Shown: positions 1 through 9,608, counted from the first letter of the stretch. The stretch: DNA of 64,000 bases from Betaproteobacteria bacterium RIFCSPLOWO2_12_FULL_68_20 (GCA_001770655.1 MERQ01000014.1:1-64000); one strand, 5' to 3'. Notes: generated by a model from the sequence alone, not told the origin. Program-made: numbers and translations.

Positions 1-94
1 TCCAGCCGCCGAAGATGTCGCCGTTCTGGTTGGCGTCGGCGGGCATCGGCATCACCCGCAGGGCGGGCTGCTTGCCCTGCGGAAGGCTCGTCAT
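1..94 (-). CDS. Acyl-CoA thioesterase, hotdog fold (partial, N-terminus only)
   Basis: The gene runs off the left edge and only 31 codons are visible. They contain RVMPMPADANQNGDIFGGW, which closely matches the start of YciA-type acyl-CoA thioesterases (hotdog fold; hydrolyse acyl-CoA to free acid and CoA). The ATG follows directly on the stop codon of the upstream fadJ-like gene, so it is very likely the last visible gene of the fad operon. There it could release CoA when beta-oxidation intermediates build up. The family call rests on this N-terminal block alone; the catalytic part lies outside the window. Confidence 0.75.
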   Translation of the reverse strand, partial: MTSLPQGKQPALRVMPMPADANQNGDIFGGW

Positions 95-2077
95 CTATTT
101 TTGGCTCGATTCGAGGTGGTGGAGCGGTCCGCCGCGGAACGGCGCGAAGCCGCTGCCGAAGATGAGCCCGGCGTCGATCAGGTCTGCATCGGCGACGATT
201 CCCTCGGCGAGCACCGCTTTCGCCTCGGCGAGGTACGGCTCGATGAGCGCTTCGATGAGCGCGCGCTCGTAGGCATCGGGCCGGCCTTTCACCGCGCGGC
301 CGTTCTCGTAGCGATAGATGCCCCGGCCGGTCTTCCTGCCCAGGTGGCCGAGCGCCACCTGGTTGGCGAGCACCTGCGGGACGTCCTGCTCGGCGCGCGA
401 TCCGGGGTCGCCGGCGCGGCGGCCCGGCAGGGGCCTGGCGAGCGCCTTGCCTGCCGCGAGGCAGATGTCGAGGCCGACCGTGTCGGCGAGCTCGGCCGGG
501 CCCATCGGCATGCCGAACTCCTCCATCGCCGCATCGACCGTTTCCGGCTTGACGCCCTCGTCGAGCATGCGGAACGCGTTTTGCATGTACGGGCCGAGCA
601 CGCGGTTGACCAGGAACCCCGGCGAGTCCTTCACCGGCAGCGGCAGCTTGTCGATGTGGCGCACGAACGCCGCCGCCTTCTTGGCCAGCTCGGGATCGGT
701 GTTCGCTCCCGATACGACTTCGACCAGCTGCAATTGCGGCACCGGGTTGAAGAAGTGGATGCCGACGAGGCGCGAGGGGTCCTTGAGCGCGGTCGCGATG
801 TCGGCGAGCTTGAGGCTGGAAGTGTTGGTGGCGAGGATCGCACCCGGCTTCGCTTGGGCCTCGAGCCTGGCGAACAGGCTGCGCTTCGCCTCCAGGTTCT
901 CGAAGATCGCCTCGATCAGCACGTCGGCGCGCGCCGCGCCCGTGCCGGCCACGTCCGGGATCAGGCGGTCGAGCGCGTCGCGCACGCGGCGAGGATCGCG
1001 GAGCCGCCGACCGAAGAGGTCGGCGGCCCGCTTGACAGCAGGCGCGATGCGCTCGGGAGCCGTGTCCTGCAGCGTCACGGTGAGCCCGCGCATCGCGCAG
1101 ATCGCGGCGATGTCGCCTCCCATCACGCCCGCGCCCACCACGTGCACGTGGCGCGGCTCGAAGTCGGTGCCCTTGCCGAGCGACTTCATGCGCTCCTGCA
1201 GGAAGAAAATGCGGATCAGGTTGCGCGTCGTCGGATGGCTGGACAGCGACTGGATCGAGCAGGCTTCGCGCGGCGCGATCGCGAACGGATCTCCGTCATG
1301 CTTCACCCATGCATCGAGAATCGCATACGGGGCGGGATAGTGCTCGCGGCGCGCACGCTTCGCCACCTGCTTTCTCGCCCGCGCGGCGACGATGCTGCGC
1401 CCGGCGCTGAGCATCAGCCGGTCGAGAAGCCCCAGCTTTTTACGCGCGGGGGCCGCGAGGGTCACCATGCGCGCCGTGTTCTCGAGGATCCGGAGCGGCA
1501 CGGCCTCGGTCACGAGACCGATGCGCTTCGCGCGCCGCGCGTCAACCGCGCGGCCCGTGAGGATCATGTCGAGCGCGGCCGCCGGACCGACCAGCTTCGG
1601 CAGCCACTGCAGCCCGTGCCAGAAAGGCCATATTCCCAGCATCACTTCGGGAAACGCGAACCGGACCTTGGGGTCTTCCAGCGCCACGCGGTAGCTGCAA
1701 GCGAGCGCGAGCTCCAGCCCGCCACCCATGCAAAAGCCGTTCACCATCGCGGTCGTCGGAAAAGGCAGATCGCGCAGCTTCTGCATCGTGTCCCAGCCGA
1801 GCCTGGTGAACGCGACGGCTTCCTCGACTGTGGCGAAGCGCGTGAACTCGTTGATGTCCGCGCCCGCGATGAAATTCTCTTTCGCCGAGCGCACGACGAG
1901 GCCCCTGGGGCCCGCCGCGGCGATCGCGTCGAGCGCCGCGCCGAGCTCCTCCAGCGCCTCGCGCGAGAAGGTGTTGGTCGATTCGCCCTGCTTGTCGAAC
2001 GTGAGCCAGGCGAGGCCCTGGCGGTCTTTGTCCCAGCGCCAGTGCTTGAGCATCGTTTTCGCGTCTGCGCGCTCCAT
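95..2077 (-). CDS. fadJ: Enoyl-CoA hydratase / 3-hydroxyacyl-CoA dehydrogenase (FadJ-like multifunctional enzyme)
   Basis: Two steps of fatty-acid beta-oxidation in one 660-residue protein. The N-terminal half is a crotonase domain, with ENFIAGADINEF near residue 70, the oxyanion segment CMGGGLELAL near 115, and FPEVMLGIWP following. The C-terminal half is a 3-hydroxyacyl-CoA dehydrogenase, with the NAD-binding VVGAGVMGGD near 315 and the catalytic HFFNPVPQLQLVEVV region near 455. It is somewhat shorter than E. coli FadJ (about 714). A second in-frame ATG (MLKHWRW) at 2053 is an alternative start. The gene lies 10 bp after fadI, which gives the classic FadI-FadJ pairing and makes FadJ more likely than FadB. 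Confidence 0.88.
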   Translation of the reverse strand: MERADAKTMLKHWRWDKDRQGLAWLTFDKQGESTNTFSREALEELGAALDAIAAAGPRGLVVRSAKENFIAGADINEFTRFATVEEAVAFTRLGWDTMQKLRDLPFPTTAMVNGFCMGGGLELALACSYRVALEDPKVRFAFPEVMLGIWPFWHGLQWLPKLVGPAAALDMILTGRAVDARRAKRIGLVTEAVPLRILENTARMVTLAAPARKKLGLLDRLMLSAGRSIVAARARKQVAKRARREHYPAPYAILDAWVKHDGDPFAIAPREACSIQSLSSHPTTRNLIRIFFLQERMKSLGKGTDFEPRHVHVVGAGVMGGDIAAICAMRGLTVTLQDTAPERIAPAVKRAADLFGRRLRDPRRVRDALDRLIPDVAGTGAARADVLIEAIFENLEAKRSLFARLEAQAKPGAILATNTSSLKLADIATALKDPSRLVGIHFFNPVPQLQLVEVVSGANTDPELAKKAAAFVRHIDKLPLPVKDSPGFLVNRVLGPYMQNAFRMLDEGVKPETVDAAMEEFGMPMGPAELADTVGLDICLAAGKALARPLPGRRAGDPGSRAEQDVPQVLANQVALGHLGRKTGRGIYRYENGRAVKGRPDAYERALIEALIEPYLAEAKAVLAEGIVADADLIDAGLIFGSGFAPFRGGPLHHLESSQK

Positions 2078-2087
2078 CGGGCGTCCC

Positions 2088-3386
2088 CTAGAGGGCTTCG
2101 ACCAGCATCGCGCCGCCCAGGCCGCCGCCGATGCAGATCGTGGCGATGCCGCGCTTCGCTTTCTTGCGCGCGAGCGTCTTCAGGAGGTGCAGCACGATCC
2201 TCGCGCCGGAGGCGCCAACGGGATGGCCAAGCGCGACCGCGCCGCCGTCCACGTTCAGCTTCGAGTCGTCGAGCGCGCCGAGCGGGCGGTCGAGATCGAG
2301 CTGCTCCCTGCAGTATTTCTCGTCCTTCCACGCGGCGAGGCAGCCGAGCACCTGCGCGGCGAAGGCCTCGTTGATCTCCCAGTAATCGAGGTCGTTCAGG
2401 CCCAGCCCGTGGCGCTTGAGGATCGGGGTCGCGGAGTGCACCGGCCCGAGGCCCATCTGTGCCGGATCGAGCCCCGCCCATTGCGAATCGACGATGCGGC
2501 CGAACGGCGCGAGGTCATGGCGCCTCACCGCCTCCTCCGAGGCGAGCACCAGCCACGCCGCGCCGTCGGTGATTTGCGAGCTGTTGCCCGGCGTCACGTT
2601 GCCGTACTTGCGGTCGAAAAAAGGCCGCAGCTTGGCGAGGTTCTCCATCGAAGAATCGCGCCGCACGCCGTCGTCGACGCCGTAGGTCTGGCCTTTCGCG
2701 TCGTAGAGCGCCTCCACTTCGCCGCCGCCCGGCGCGAGCCAGCCGCCGTCCTGGGCGGCGACGACCCGCTGGTGGCTGCGCACAGAAAACGCGTCCATTT
2801 GTTCCCTTGTGATGCCGAACCAGTGCGCGAGGTTCTCGGCCGTCTGACCCATGAGCAGCCCCACCATCGGGTCGGTGAGGCCCTTCATGATGCCGATCAC
2901 CGGCGCGAGCAGCGCCTTGAACGGCAGCCGCGCGAACAGCGCCGCGCGCTGCCCGGCGGTCCTCGCCGCCGCCATGTCGGAGAACCACAGTACCATTTTG
3001 TCGGCATACAGCAGCGGCGCGCGCGAGAGCGCGTCCACGCCGCCCGCGAGCACCAGGTTCGAGCGCCCGGCGAGGATGTTGTTGATGCCCGAGTCGAGCG
3101 CCTGCATCCCCGAGGCGCAGTTGCGCATCACCGTCCAGCCGGGCACCTTGTGCCCGCAGCCCATCCTGAGCGCGACCACGCGCCCGATGTTCACTTCGTC
3201 CACCGAGGGCGCGGCGCAGCCGAGGATGACTTCGTCGAGGTCCTGCGGCGCGAATTTCTGGCGCACCAGGAGCGCGCGGCCGGCCTGCGTGGCGAGGTCG
3301 CTCGCCGCGAACGGCCCCGGGCGGTTCCTGGATTTCAGGAACGGCGTTCGCGCGCCGTCGATGACGTAGATCGGCTTCGCAACCAC
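2088..3386 (-). CDS. fadI: 3-ketoacyl-CoA thiolase (FadI-like)
   Basis: Thiolase of 432 residues, which cleaves 3-ketoacyl-CoA to acetyl-CoA and a shortened acyl-CoA. Visible signatures are the nucleophilic cysteine block NCASGMQALDSG in the N-terminal third, EINEAFAAQVL, the histidine block GHPVGASGARIVLHLL, and the C-terminal cysteine in CIGGGLGGAMLVEAL. The length fits FadI (about 436) better than FadA (about 387). The start codon directly abuts the fadE stop, and the fadJ-like partner follows after 10 bp, so the two probably form the usual thiolase-multifunctional enzyme complex. Confidence 0.9.
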   Translation of the reverse strand: MVAKPIYVIDGARTPFLKSRNRPGPFAASDLATQAGRALLVRQKFAPQDLDEVILGCAAPSVDEVNIGRVVALRMGCGHKVPGWTVMRNCASGMQALDSGINNILAGRSNLVLAGGVDALSRAPLLYADKMVLWFSDMAAARTAGQRAALFARLPFKALLAPVIGIMKGLTDPMVGLLMGQTAENLAHWFGITREQMDAFSVRSHQRVVAAQDGGWLAPGGGEVEALYDAKGQTYGVDDGVRRDSSMENLAKLRPFFDRKYGNVTPGNSSQITDGAAWLVLASEEAVRRHDLAPFGRIVDSQWAGLDPAQMGLGPVHSATPILKRHGLGLNDLDYWEINEAFAAQVLGCLAAWKDEKYCREQLDLDRPLGALDDSKLNVDGGAVALGHPVGASGARIVLHLLKTLARKKAKRGIATICIGGGLGGAMLVEAL

Positions 3387-5867
3387 TCAGGCCGCCTTCG
3401 CCGAAACCGGCTTTTCCGAAGCGAGCTTCTGCAGGATCTCGGCGCGGCCGAAATCCTGCGGGAAGTCGTCCACCTTGATCGCCTGCTTGCGCAGGGCCTC
3501 CTTGCGTTGCCAATGCGCGTACTCCTCGGCGCTGATCACGCCATGGTCGCGCGCGACTGCAGCGGTATCCACGCCGGAACGCGGCACGACATTCCCATTG
3601 CGCACCGCTTCGCGCAGCTTCTTCTCGATCGGCTCGCAGGCCACGGTGTCGAGGAACGCCGCCTCGAGCCGGCCGGCCGGGTCGGACTCGTCCTTCGGCA
3701 CGTAGACGCCGGCGGTGAGGCGGTCGCGCGCCGCGCCCGGCTCGAGGGCGATCCTGGCGCATTCGCGGTTGCGCGAGTCGAGCGGCGGGCGGAACGACAT
3801 GCCCAGCGGGAAGATGGTCCAGCGCAGCAGCGTCGCGACCGACTTGACCGGAAAGTTGGAGATGATGCCGTCGATCGCCTGCTGTGCGGTGTAAAGCGCG
3901 TCGCGCACCACCCAGCGGATGAGCGGCAGGTCCTCCTTGATGCGGCCCTGGTCCTCGTAGTGCTTGAGCGTCGCCGACACCAGGTACATCATCGACAGCA
4001 CGTCGCCCAGGCGCCCGGAAATCTTCTCCTTCCTCTTGAGCGCGCCGCCCATGGCGAGCATCGACATGTCGGCGAGGAAGGCGAACGCGGCCGCCATGCG
4101 CGAGGTGAAGCGGTAGTAGTGGCGCGTTTCCGGGGCGCCCGCGCGCGGCACCTGGCCCAGGCGCGAGCTGGTGACGCCGTGCACGAAGGCGCGCACGCCG
4201 TTCGAGACCACGTGCCCGACGTGCGAGGTGAAGGCGTCATCGAACTCGCGCGCGGCCGCCTCGCCCGCCATTTCCTTCGCCGCGCGCATCTCGCGCAGCA
4301 CGTAGGGATGGCAGCGGATCGCGCCCTGGCCGAAGATGATGAGCGTGCGCGTGAGGATGTTCGCGCCCTCGACCGTGATGCCGACCGGCAGCACCTGGTA
4401 GCCGCGGCCGACCCAGTTGTTCGGCCCCAGGCAGATGCCCTTGCCGCCATGGATGTCCATGGCGTCGTTGACGCAGTCGCGCGCGCGCTCGGTCATGTGG
4501 TACTTGGCGATCGCCGAGATCACCGAGGGTTTCTCGCCCGCATCCACCGCGCCGGCGGTCATGACGCGCGTCGCCTCCATCATGTAGGCGTTGGCTGCGA
4601 TGCGCCCGAGCGCCTCCTCCACCCCTTCGAGTTTTCCTATCGGGGTCTTGAACTGGCTGCGCACGCGCGCGTACGCCCCGGTGACGCGCGCGAGCGCCTT
4701 GGCGCCGCCGACCGAGGAGGAGGGCAGCGAGATCGAGCGCCCGGCGGCGAGGCAGTTCATGAGCATCATCCAGCCCTTGCCGGCGTACTCGGGGCCGCCG
4801 ATGATCCAGTCGATCGGCATGAAGACATCCGTGCCCGAGTTCGGTCCGTTCTGGAACACGGCATTGAGCGGCAGGTGCCGCCGGCCGATGTTGACGCCCG
4901 GCGTATTGGTCGGAACGAGCGCGCAGGTGATGCCGAGATCGTCCTTGCCGCCGAGCAGCCGCTCGGGGTCGTAGAGCCGGAACGCCAAGCCGAGCAGCGT
5001 CGCCACCGGCCCGAGCGTGATGTAGCGCTTGTCCCAGGTGACGCGCATGCCGAGCGTCTCTTTTCCCTGCCAGAGGCCCTTGCACACCACGCCGTGGTCG
5101 GGGATCGATGCGGCGTCCGATCCGGCCTCGGGGCTGGTGAGCGCGAAGCAGGGAATTTCGAGGCCCCTGGCGAGGCGCGGCAGGTAGTGGTTCTTCTGCT
5201 CCTCGGTGCCGTAGTGCAGCAGCAGCTCCGCCGGCCCGAGCGAATTCGGCACCATCACCGTGACCATGGCGGCGTTCGAGCGCGAGGCGAGCTTGGTCAC
5301 CACCTCCGAATGCGCGAGCGCGCTGAATCCCAGCCCGCCGTACTTCTTCGGGATGATCATGCCGAGGAAGCCCTTGTCCTTGACGAACTGCCAGGCGTGC
5401 GGCGGCAGGTCGAAGCGCTCGTGCGTGATCTCCCAGTCGTCGCACATCGCGCACAGCTCCTCGACCGGGCCGTCGACGAACGCCTGCTCCTCGGCGCCGA
5501 GCCGGGGCGCGGGCGTCGCCAGGAGCTTGTCCCAATCCGGCCGTCCGGAGAACAGGTCTCCGTCCCACCACACCGTGCCGGCGTTGATCGCCTCTTTCTC
5601 GGTCTGCGACATGTCGGGCAGGATGCGGCGGTAGATCGCGAGCACGCGGTTGCTGATCGCCGCGCGCCGCAGCGCCGGGATGTTGAGCACCGCGGCGATC
5701 ACGACGAACGCGGCGGCGAGGATCGCGTTCGCGGCGACACCGAACCCGGCGACGACGGAGAGATACCAGGCGAGCAGCCCGCCAGCCAACGTCCACCAGG
5801 CGATCGGCAGCCCGAAATAGCCGAACAGGATGAAGACGGAGAGAGCTCCGAGAATGAATTCGAGCAT
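3387..5867 (-). CDS. fadE: Long-chain acyl-CoA dehydrogenase FadE
   Basis: FAD-dependent enzyme for the first step of beta-oxidation (acyl-CoA to 2-enoyl-CoA). At 826 residues it matches FadE (about 814), which is about twice a standard acyl-CoA dehydrogenase. The first 60 residues hold two or three hydrophobic segments (VFILFGYFGLPIAWW, then AILAAAFVVIAAVLNI), indicating inner-membrane attachment. The acyl-CoA dehydrogenase core follows (ALTSPEAGSDAASIPDHG; IHGGKGICLGPNNW), then a long C-terminal DUF1974-type region. The gene sits 12 bp downstream of the TetR regulator and abuts fadI, so it is the first catabolic gene of the operon. Confidence 0.92.
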   Translation of the reverse strand: MLEFILGALSVFILFGYFGLPIAWWTLAGGLLAWYLSVVAGFGVAANAILAAAFVVIAAVLNIPALRRAAISNRVLAIYRRILPDMSQTEKEAINAGTVWWDGDLFSGRPDWDKLLATPAPRLGAEEQAFVDGPVEELCAMCDDWEITHERFDLPPHAWQFVKDKGFLGMIIPKKYGGLGFSALAHSEVVTKLASRSNAAMVTVMVPNSLGPAELLLHYGTEEQKNHYLPRLARGLEIPCFALTSPEAGSDAASIPDHGVVCKGLWQGKETLGMRVTWDKRYITLGPVATLLGLAFRLYDPERLLGGKDDLGITCALVPTNTPGVNIGRRHLPLNAVFQNGPNSGTDVFMPIDWIIGGPEYAGKGWMMLMNCLAAGRSISLPSSSVGGAKALARVTGAYARVRSQFKTPIGKLEGVEEALGRIAANAYMMEATRVMTAGAVDAGEKPSVISAIAKYHMTERARDCVNDAMDIHGGKGICLGPNNWVGRGYQVLPVGITVEGANILTRTLIIFGQGAIRCHPYVLREMRAAKEMAGEAAAREFDDAFTSHVGHVVSNGVRAFVHGVTSSRLGQVPRAGAPETRHYYRFTSRMAAAFAFLADMSMLAMGGALKRKEKISGRLGDVLSMMYLVSATLKHYEDQGRIKEDLPLIRWVVRDALYTAQQAIDGIISNFPVKSVATLLRWTIFPLGMSFRPPLDSRNRECARIALEPGAARDRLTAGVYVPKDESDPAGRLEAAFLDTVACEPIEKKLREAVRNGNVVPRSGVDTAAVARDHGVISAEEYAHWQRKEALRKQAIKVDDFPQDFGRAEILQKLASEKPVSAKAA

Positions 5868-5879
5868 GGCGTTCCCTCC

Positions 5880-6563
5880 TCAGGCCGCTTTCTTGACGCT
5901 GCGTGGCCGCGCCAGGGGCGCGGCGAGCCCGCAGCCGAGGAAGGCGGCGAGGCGATCCTCGAGCAGCCGCGCGTCGTGGCGGTCCTCGGGCTTGCAGCCG
6001 GCGATGAGCTGCACGGTGTCGGTGGCGGCGAGCGTGTAGGCGAGGGTGCCGAACATGAAATGCATGCGCCACACCAGCTCCTCGCGCGGCATCTGCGGCA
6101 GCGCGCGCTCGAACGCCGCCTTGAAGCGCTCCATCGCCGGCACGTACAGCTGCCCGATCAGCGCGCGGATCGCCTTGGCGGGGTCGGTATAGGTGCGGCC
6201 GAGCAGCCGGATGAAGTTGCGCCCGCCGCCCTTCGCGTCCTCGATCAGGTGCAGGCTCGGGCCGACGAAGGCGCGGATGATCGCGTCGGGCGCGAGCGGC
6301 TGCCCCGACGCATCGCGCTCCAGCCGGTCGAGCGCGGCGACGCGCGCCGCGTTCATGGGATCGAGCCGGCGGCGGAACACCGCCTCGATCAGCGCGTCCT
6401 TGGAGCCGAAGTGGTAGTTCACCGCGGCCAGGTTGACGCCCGCTTTCGAGGTGAGCAGGCGCATCGAAGTGCCCTCGAAGCCGTGCTGCATGAACAGCTC
6501 TTCCGCGGCGTCGAGGATGCGGGTGCGGGTCTCGTGCGGTGGCTTCACTGCGCGCAGGGACAT
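5880..6563 (-). CDS. TetR-family regulator of the fad operon (PsrA/FadP-like)
   Basis: A 227-residue TetR-family repressor. The N-terminal HTH reads TRTRILDAAEELFMQHGFEG followed by the recognition helix around VNYHFGSKDALIEAVF; the remainder is a ligand-binding domain that probably senses acyl-CoA. I chose the ATG giving MSLRAVKPPHE. A more upstream ATG at 6659 would translate through the palindromic operator and adds a sequence unlike the family. The gene is the first of the tetR-fadE-fadI-fadJ-thioesterase unit and has a near-canonical PsrA/FadP operator 19 bp in front, so autoregulation and fatty-acid induction are expected. The ligand is inferred from context. Confidence 0.85.
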   Translation of the reverse strand: MSLRAVKPPHETRTRILDAAEELFMQHGFEGTSMRLLTSKAGVNLAAVNYHFGSKDALIEAVFRRRLDPMNAARVAALDRLERDASGQPLAPDAIIRAFVGPSLHLIEDAKGGGRNFIRLLGRTYTDPAKAIRALIGQLYVPAMERFKAAFERALPQMPREELVWRMHFMFGTLAYTLAATDTVQLIAGCKPEDRHDARLLEDRLAAFLGCGLAAPLARPRSVKKAA

Positions 6564-6581
6564 GATCGGCCTCGAGAAGGG

Positions 6582-6601
6582 ATTCAAACGAACGTTTGAA
6601 T
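6582..6601. promoter_or_regulatory. TetR-type operator of the fad operon
   Basis: Perfect inverted repeat: ATTCAAACG, spacer AA, CGTTTGAAT (9-bp arms). The core CAAAC-N4-GTTTG matches the published PsrA binding consensus (G/C)AAAC(N2-4)GTTT(G/C). It lies just upstream of the tetR start codon, in the position of an autorepressing operator. No clear sigma-70 -10/-35 pair stands out around it. Confidence 0.85.
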
Positions 6602-6722
6602 GGTAGCGGCGCCGCGCGCGCTGCGTCAAGCTGAAGCGCATCACCGGCGCCGGCTCCATTGCCTGGGCTGGCTGGTGCCGTACGCGTTGCGGGGCCGGAA
6701 ATCCTGATCGCTATACTCGGGC

Positions 6723-8546
6723 ATGGCCGCACGCCGTCACCACAGCGCTGCGCCGACCGAGCGCCTGAGGGGCAACGAATGGCGCGCGTTCGCGAGCCTG
6801 CTGCCTTACCTGCTGGAGTACAGGTGGCGCGTGCTCGCCGCGCTCGCCTGCCTGGTGGCGGCGAAGCTCGCCAACGTCGGCGTGCCGCTGGTGATGAAGG
6901 AGGTGGTCGACGGCCTGGACCCGAAGCTCGCCGTGGTCGCGGTGCCGGCGGCGCTGCTCGCGATCTACGGGATCCTGAGGTTTTCCACCACGCTGTTCGG
7001 CGAGCTGCGGGACCTCGTGTTCGTGCGCGTGGTGCAGCGCGCGATCCGGCGCGTCGCGCTCGGAGTATTCCGCCACCTGCACAGCCTGTCGCTCAGGTTT
7101 CACCTCGACCGCCAGACCGGCGGCATGACGCGCGACATCGAGCGCGGCTCGCGCGGCATCAGCTCGCTCCTCAACTACATGATCTTCTCGATCCTGCCGG
7201 TGATGCTGGAGTTCGCGCTCGTCGCCGCGGTGCTGATCGGGAAGTTCGACTGGCGCTTCGCCGCCATCACCTTCGGCGCGGTGGTGCTCTACATCGCATT
7301 CACGGTGACGGTCACCGAATGGCGCATGGAGATCCGCCGGCGCGCCAACGAGCTCGACTCGCGGGCCAACACGCGCGCCATCGACTCGCTGCTCAACTAC
7401 GAGACCGTCAAGTATTTCGGCAACGAGGAGTTCGAGGCGCGCCGCTACGACGAGAACCTGACGGGCTACGAGTCGGCGGCGGTAAAGCAGGAGGCCTCGC
7501 TCGGCTTCCTCAACATCGGCCAGAGCCTGATCATCGCCGCGGCGGTGACCGCGCTCATGTACTTCGCCGCGCAGGGGGTGGTGGCGGACAAGTTCACCCT
7601 CGGGGACCTGGTGCTCGTCAACGGCCTGCTGATCCAGCTCTACATTCCGCTCAACTTCCTCGGCATGGTGTACCGCGAGATCAAGCAGTCGCTGCTCGAC
7701 ATGGACAAGATGTTCCGCCTGCTCTCGGAGAACCGCGAGGTCGAGGACCGGCCGGGGGCGCCCGAGCTGTCCGCGGGCCCGGCGACCGTGGAATTCCGCG
7801 GCGTGGACTTCCACTACGAGCGCGCGCGCCAGATCCTGCACGGGGTGAGCTTCACGATCCCGGCCGGTAACCGCGTCGCGGTGGTCGGCCATTCGGGCTC
7901 GGGCAAGTCCACGCTGGCGCGGCTGCTGTACCGCTTCTACGACGTCACGAGCGGCGCGATCCTGGTGAACGGCGCGGACCTCCGGCAGGCGAGGCAGGCG
8001 AGCCTGCGCGCGGCGATCGGCATCGTGCCGCAGGACACGGTGCTGTTCAACGACAGCATCCTCTACAACATCCGCTACGGCCGCCCGGACGCGAGCGACG
8101 CCGAGGTGATCGAGGCGGCGCGCGCCGCGCACATCCACGAGTTCATCGACAGCCTGCCGGCCGGGTACGACACCACGGTGGGCGAGCGCGGCCTCAAGCT
8201 TTCCGGGGGCGAGAAGCAGCGCGTGGCGATCGCGCGCGCGCTCCTGAAGAACCCGAGAATCCTGATTTTCGACGAGGCGACCTCGGCGCTCGACTCGAAG
8301 TCGGAGAAGGCGATCCAGGCCGAGCTGGAGAGGATCGCCGAAGGGCGCACCACGCTGGTCATCGCGCACCGGCTCTCGACGGTCATGGACGCCGACCAGA
8401 TCCTCGTGCTCTCGCACGGGCGCATCGCCGAGCGCGGCACGCACCAGGAGCTGCTCGCCCTGGGGGGCGAATACGCGCGCATGTGGGCGCTGCAGCAGCA
8501 GGAGCGCGAGGCCGAGGCAGTGCTGGAGCAGGCCAAGGCGGCGTAG
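6723..8546 (+). CDS. Atm1-like ABC exporter (fused permease/ATPase)
   Basis: Half-transporter of 607 residues with an N-terminal six-helix exporter domain (about residues 25-330) and a C-terminal ATPase. The ATPase shows Walker A GHSGSGKST, signature LSGGEKQR, Walker B ILIFDEATSALD and the H-loop VIAHRLSTV. The segment NYETVKYFGNEEFEARRYDENL (split by family into NYETVKYFGNE plus FEARRYDE) is typical of the Atm1/HMT1 branch, which exports glutathione-related or sulfur-containing compounds for Fe-S metabolism and metal tolerance. Homodimer in the inner membrane. It stands alone; the next gene is 148 bp downstream. Confidence 0.85.
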   Translation: MAARRHHSAAPTERLRGNEWRAFASLLPYLLEYRWRVLAALACLVAAKLANVGVPLVMKEVVDGLDPKLAVVAVPAALLAIYGILRFSTTLFGELRDLVFVRVVQRAIRRVALGVFRHLHSLSLRFHLDRQTGGMTRDIERGSRGISSLLNYMIFSILPVMLEFALVAAVLIGKFDWRFAAITFGAVVLYIAFTVTVTEWRMEIRRRANELDSRANTRAIDSLLNYETVKYFGNEEFEARRYDENLTGYESAAVKQEASLGFLNIGQSLIIAAAVTALMYFAAQGVVADKFTLGDLVLVNGLLIQLYIPLNFLGMVYREIKQSLLDMDKMFRLLSENREVEDRPGAPELSAGPATVEFRGVDFHYERARQILHGVSFTIPAGNRVAVVGHSGSGKSTLARLLYRFYDVTSGAILVNGADLRQARQASLRAAIGIVPQDTVLFNDSILYNIRYGRPDASDAEVIEAARAAHIHEFIDSLPAGYDTTVGERGLKLSGGEKQRVAIARALLKNPRILIFDEATSALDSKSEKAIQAELERIAEGRTTLVIAHRLSTVMDADQILVLSHGRIAERGTHQELLALGGEYARMWALQQQEREAEAVLEQAKAA

Positions 8547-8693
8547 CCGCAGCCCGACGCTTCATCCGGTTGCCGGGCATATTTCACCGGATTTCGAGGA
8601 AGCCCGTCCTAGCGACTGATTTGCTTGCGTTTTCAGAATACCCTGGGTTAGACTGCGGCAAAACCACGCCCTATACAGGGACTCGCTCAGGGT

Positions 8694-9608
8694 ATGTCGC
8701 AGCCGCAACGCAGGCTTCATTCGCTCGAGAAAATCGTCGCGCTGTTCGCGCTGTTCGCCGTGCTCGCGCTCGCCATAGGCTTTGCGCAGGCGGCAGAGCC
8801 GAAGCGCAAGCTCTCCCCGCGCGAGCTCGAGCGCCTGCAGCGCGAGCATCCGGGCGAGGTGCACCTGCGCTCGTCGGTCGCGCTGGTGCAGGACGCCGCG
8901 AGCGGCGAGACGCTGTACGAGAAGAATTCCGAGGCGGTGCTGCCGATCGCCTCGATCACCAAGCTGATGACGGCGATGGTGATTCTCGATCGCGGCCTCG
9001 ATCTGGAGCAGCGCATCGTGGTGAGCGGCGAGGACAGCGACTTGGTGAAGGGCACTGGATCGCGCCTGCGTCCCGGCTCGGTGCTCACCCGCAACGAGCT
9101 GCTGCTGATCGCGCTGATGGCATCCGAGAACCGCGCCGCGGCGTCGCTGGCGCGCACCTATCCCGGGGGCACGCAAGCGTTCGTCGCGGCCATGAACGCC
9201 AAAGCGGCGGCGCTCGGCATCGAGGACACGCGCTTTGTCGATCCCACCGGCCTTTCGCCCGGCAACGTTTCGAGCGCGCGCGACCTGGCGAAGCTGGTCG
9301 CCGCGGCGCACCGATATCCGCTCATCCGCGAGTATTCGACGCGCAGCAGCGCGCAGGTGCGCGCTTTCGGCCGTACGCTTTCCTACCGCAACACCAACGG
9401 TCTGGTGCGCAGCCGCGACTGGGACATCGGGCTTTCCAAGACCGGCTACATCAGCGAGGCGGGGCGCGGCCTGGTGATGCGGGTGCGCATGGCGTCCAAG
9501 GACCTGATCGTGGTGCTGCTCGATTCCTGGGGCAAGTACTCCCGGATCGGCGACGCCAACCGCATCCGCAAGTGGCTCGAGAGCAGCGCCGCCGCGACGC
9601 GCGGCTGA
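8694..9608 (+). CDS. pbpG: D-alanyl-D-alanine endopeptidase, peptidase S11 (PbpG-like)
   Basis: Periplasmic low-molecular-mass penicillin-binding protein, 304 residues. An uncleaved or cleaved signal segment (VALFALFAVLALAIGFAQA) spans about residues 14-33. All three serine-peptidase motifs are intact: S87-I-T-K90, S144-E-N146 and K249-T-G251. The length fits PbpG/PBP7 (endopeptidase acting on peptidoglycan cross-links) rather than the longer DacA/DacC carboxypeptidases, which carry a C-terminal anchor. The egtD-like gene downstream overlaps its 3' end, so they may be co-transcribed, though no functional link is obvious. Confidence 0.85.
   Translation: MSQPQRRLHSLEKIVALFALFAVLALAIGFAQAAEPKRKLSPRELERLQREHPGEVHLRSSVALVQDAASGETLYEKNSEAVLPIASITKLMTAMVILDRGLDLEQRIVVSGEDSDLVKGTGSRLRPGSVLTRNELLLIALMASENRAAASLARTYPGGTQAFVAAMNAKAAALGIEDTRFVDPTGLSPGNVSSARDLAKLVAAAHRYPLIREYSTRSSAQVRAFGRTLSYRNTNGLVRSRDWDIGLSKTGYISEAGRGLVMRVRMASKDLIVVLLDSWGKYSRIGDANRIRKWLESSAAATRG

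Noticed and set aside
1728..6599. Very long open frame (over 1600 codons) on the plus strand opposite the fad genes, and many similar antisense frames elsewhere
   Set aside because: High GC content makes stop codons rare in the antisense frames. The translations are Arg/His/Ala-rich without domains, while the minus strand encodes recognisable enzymes.
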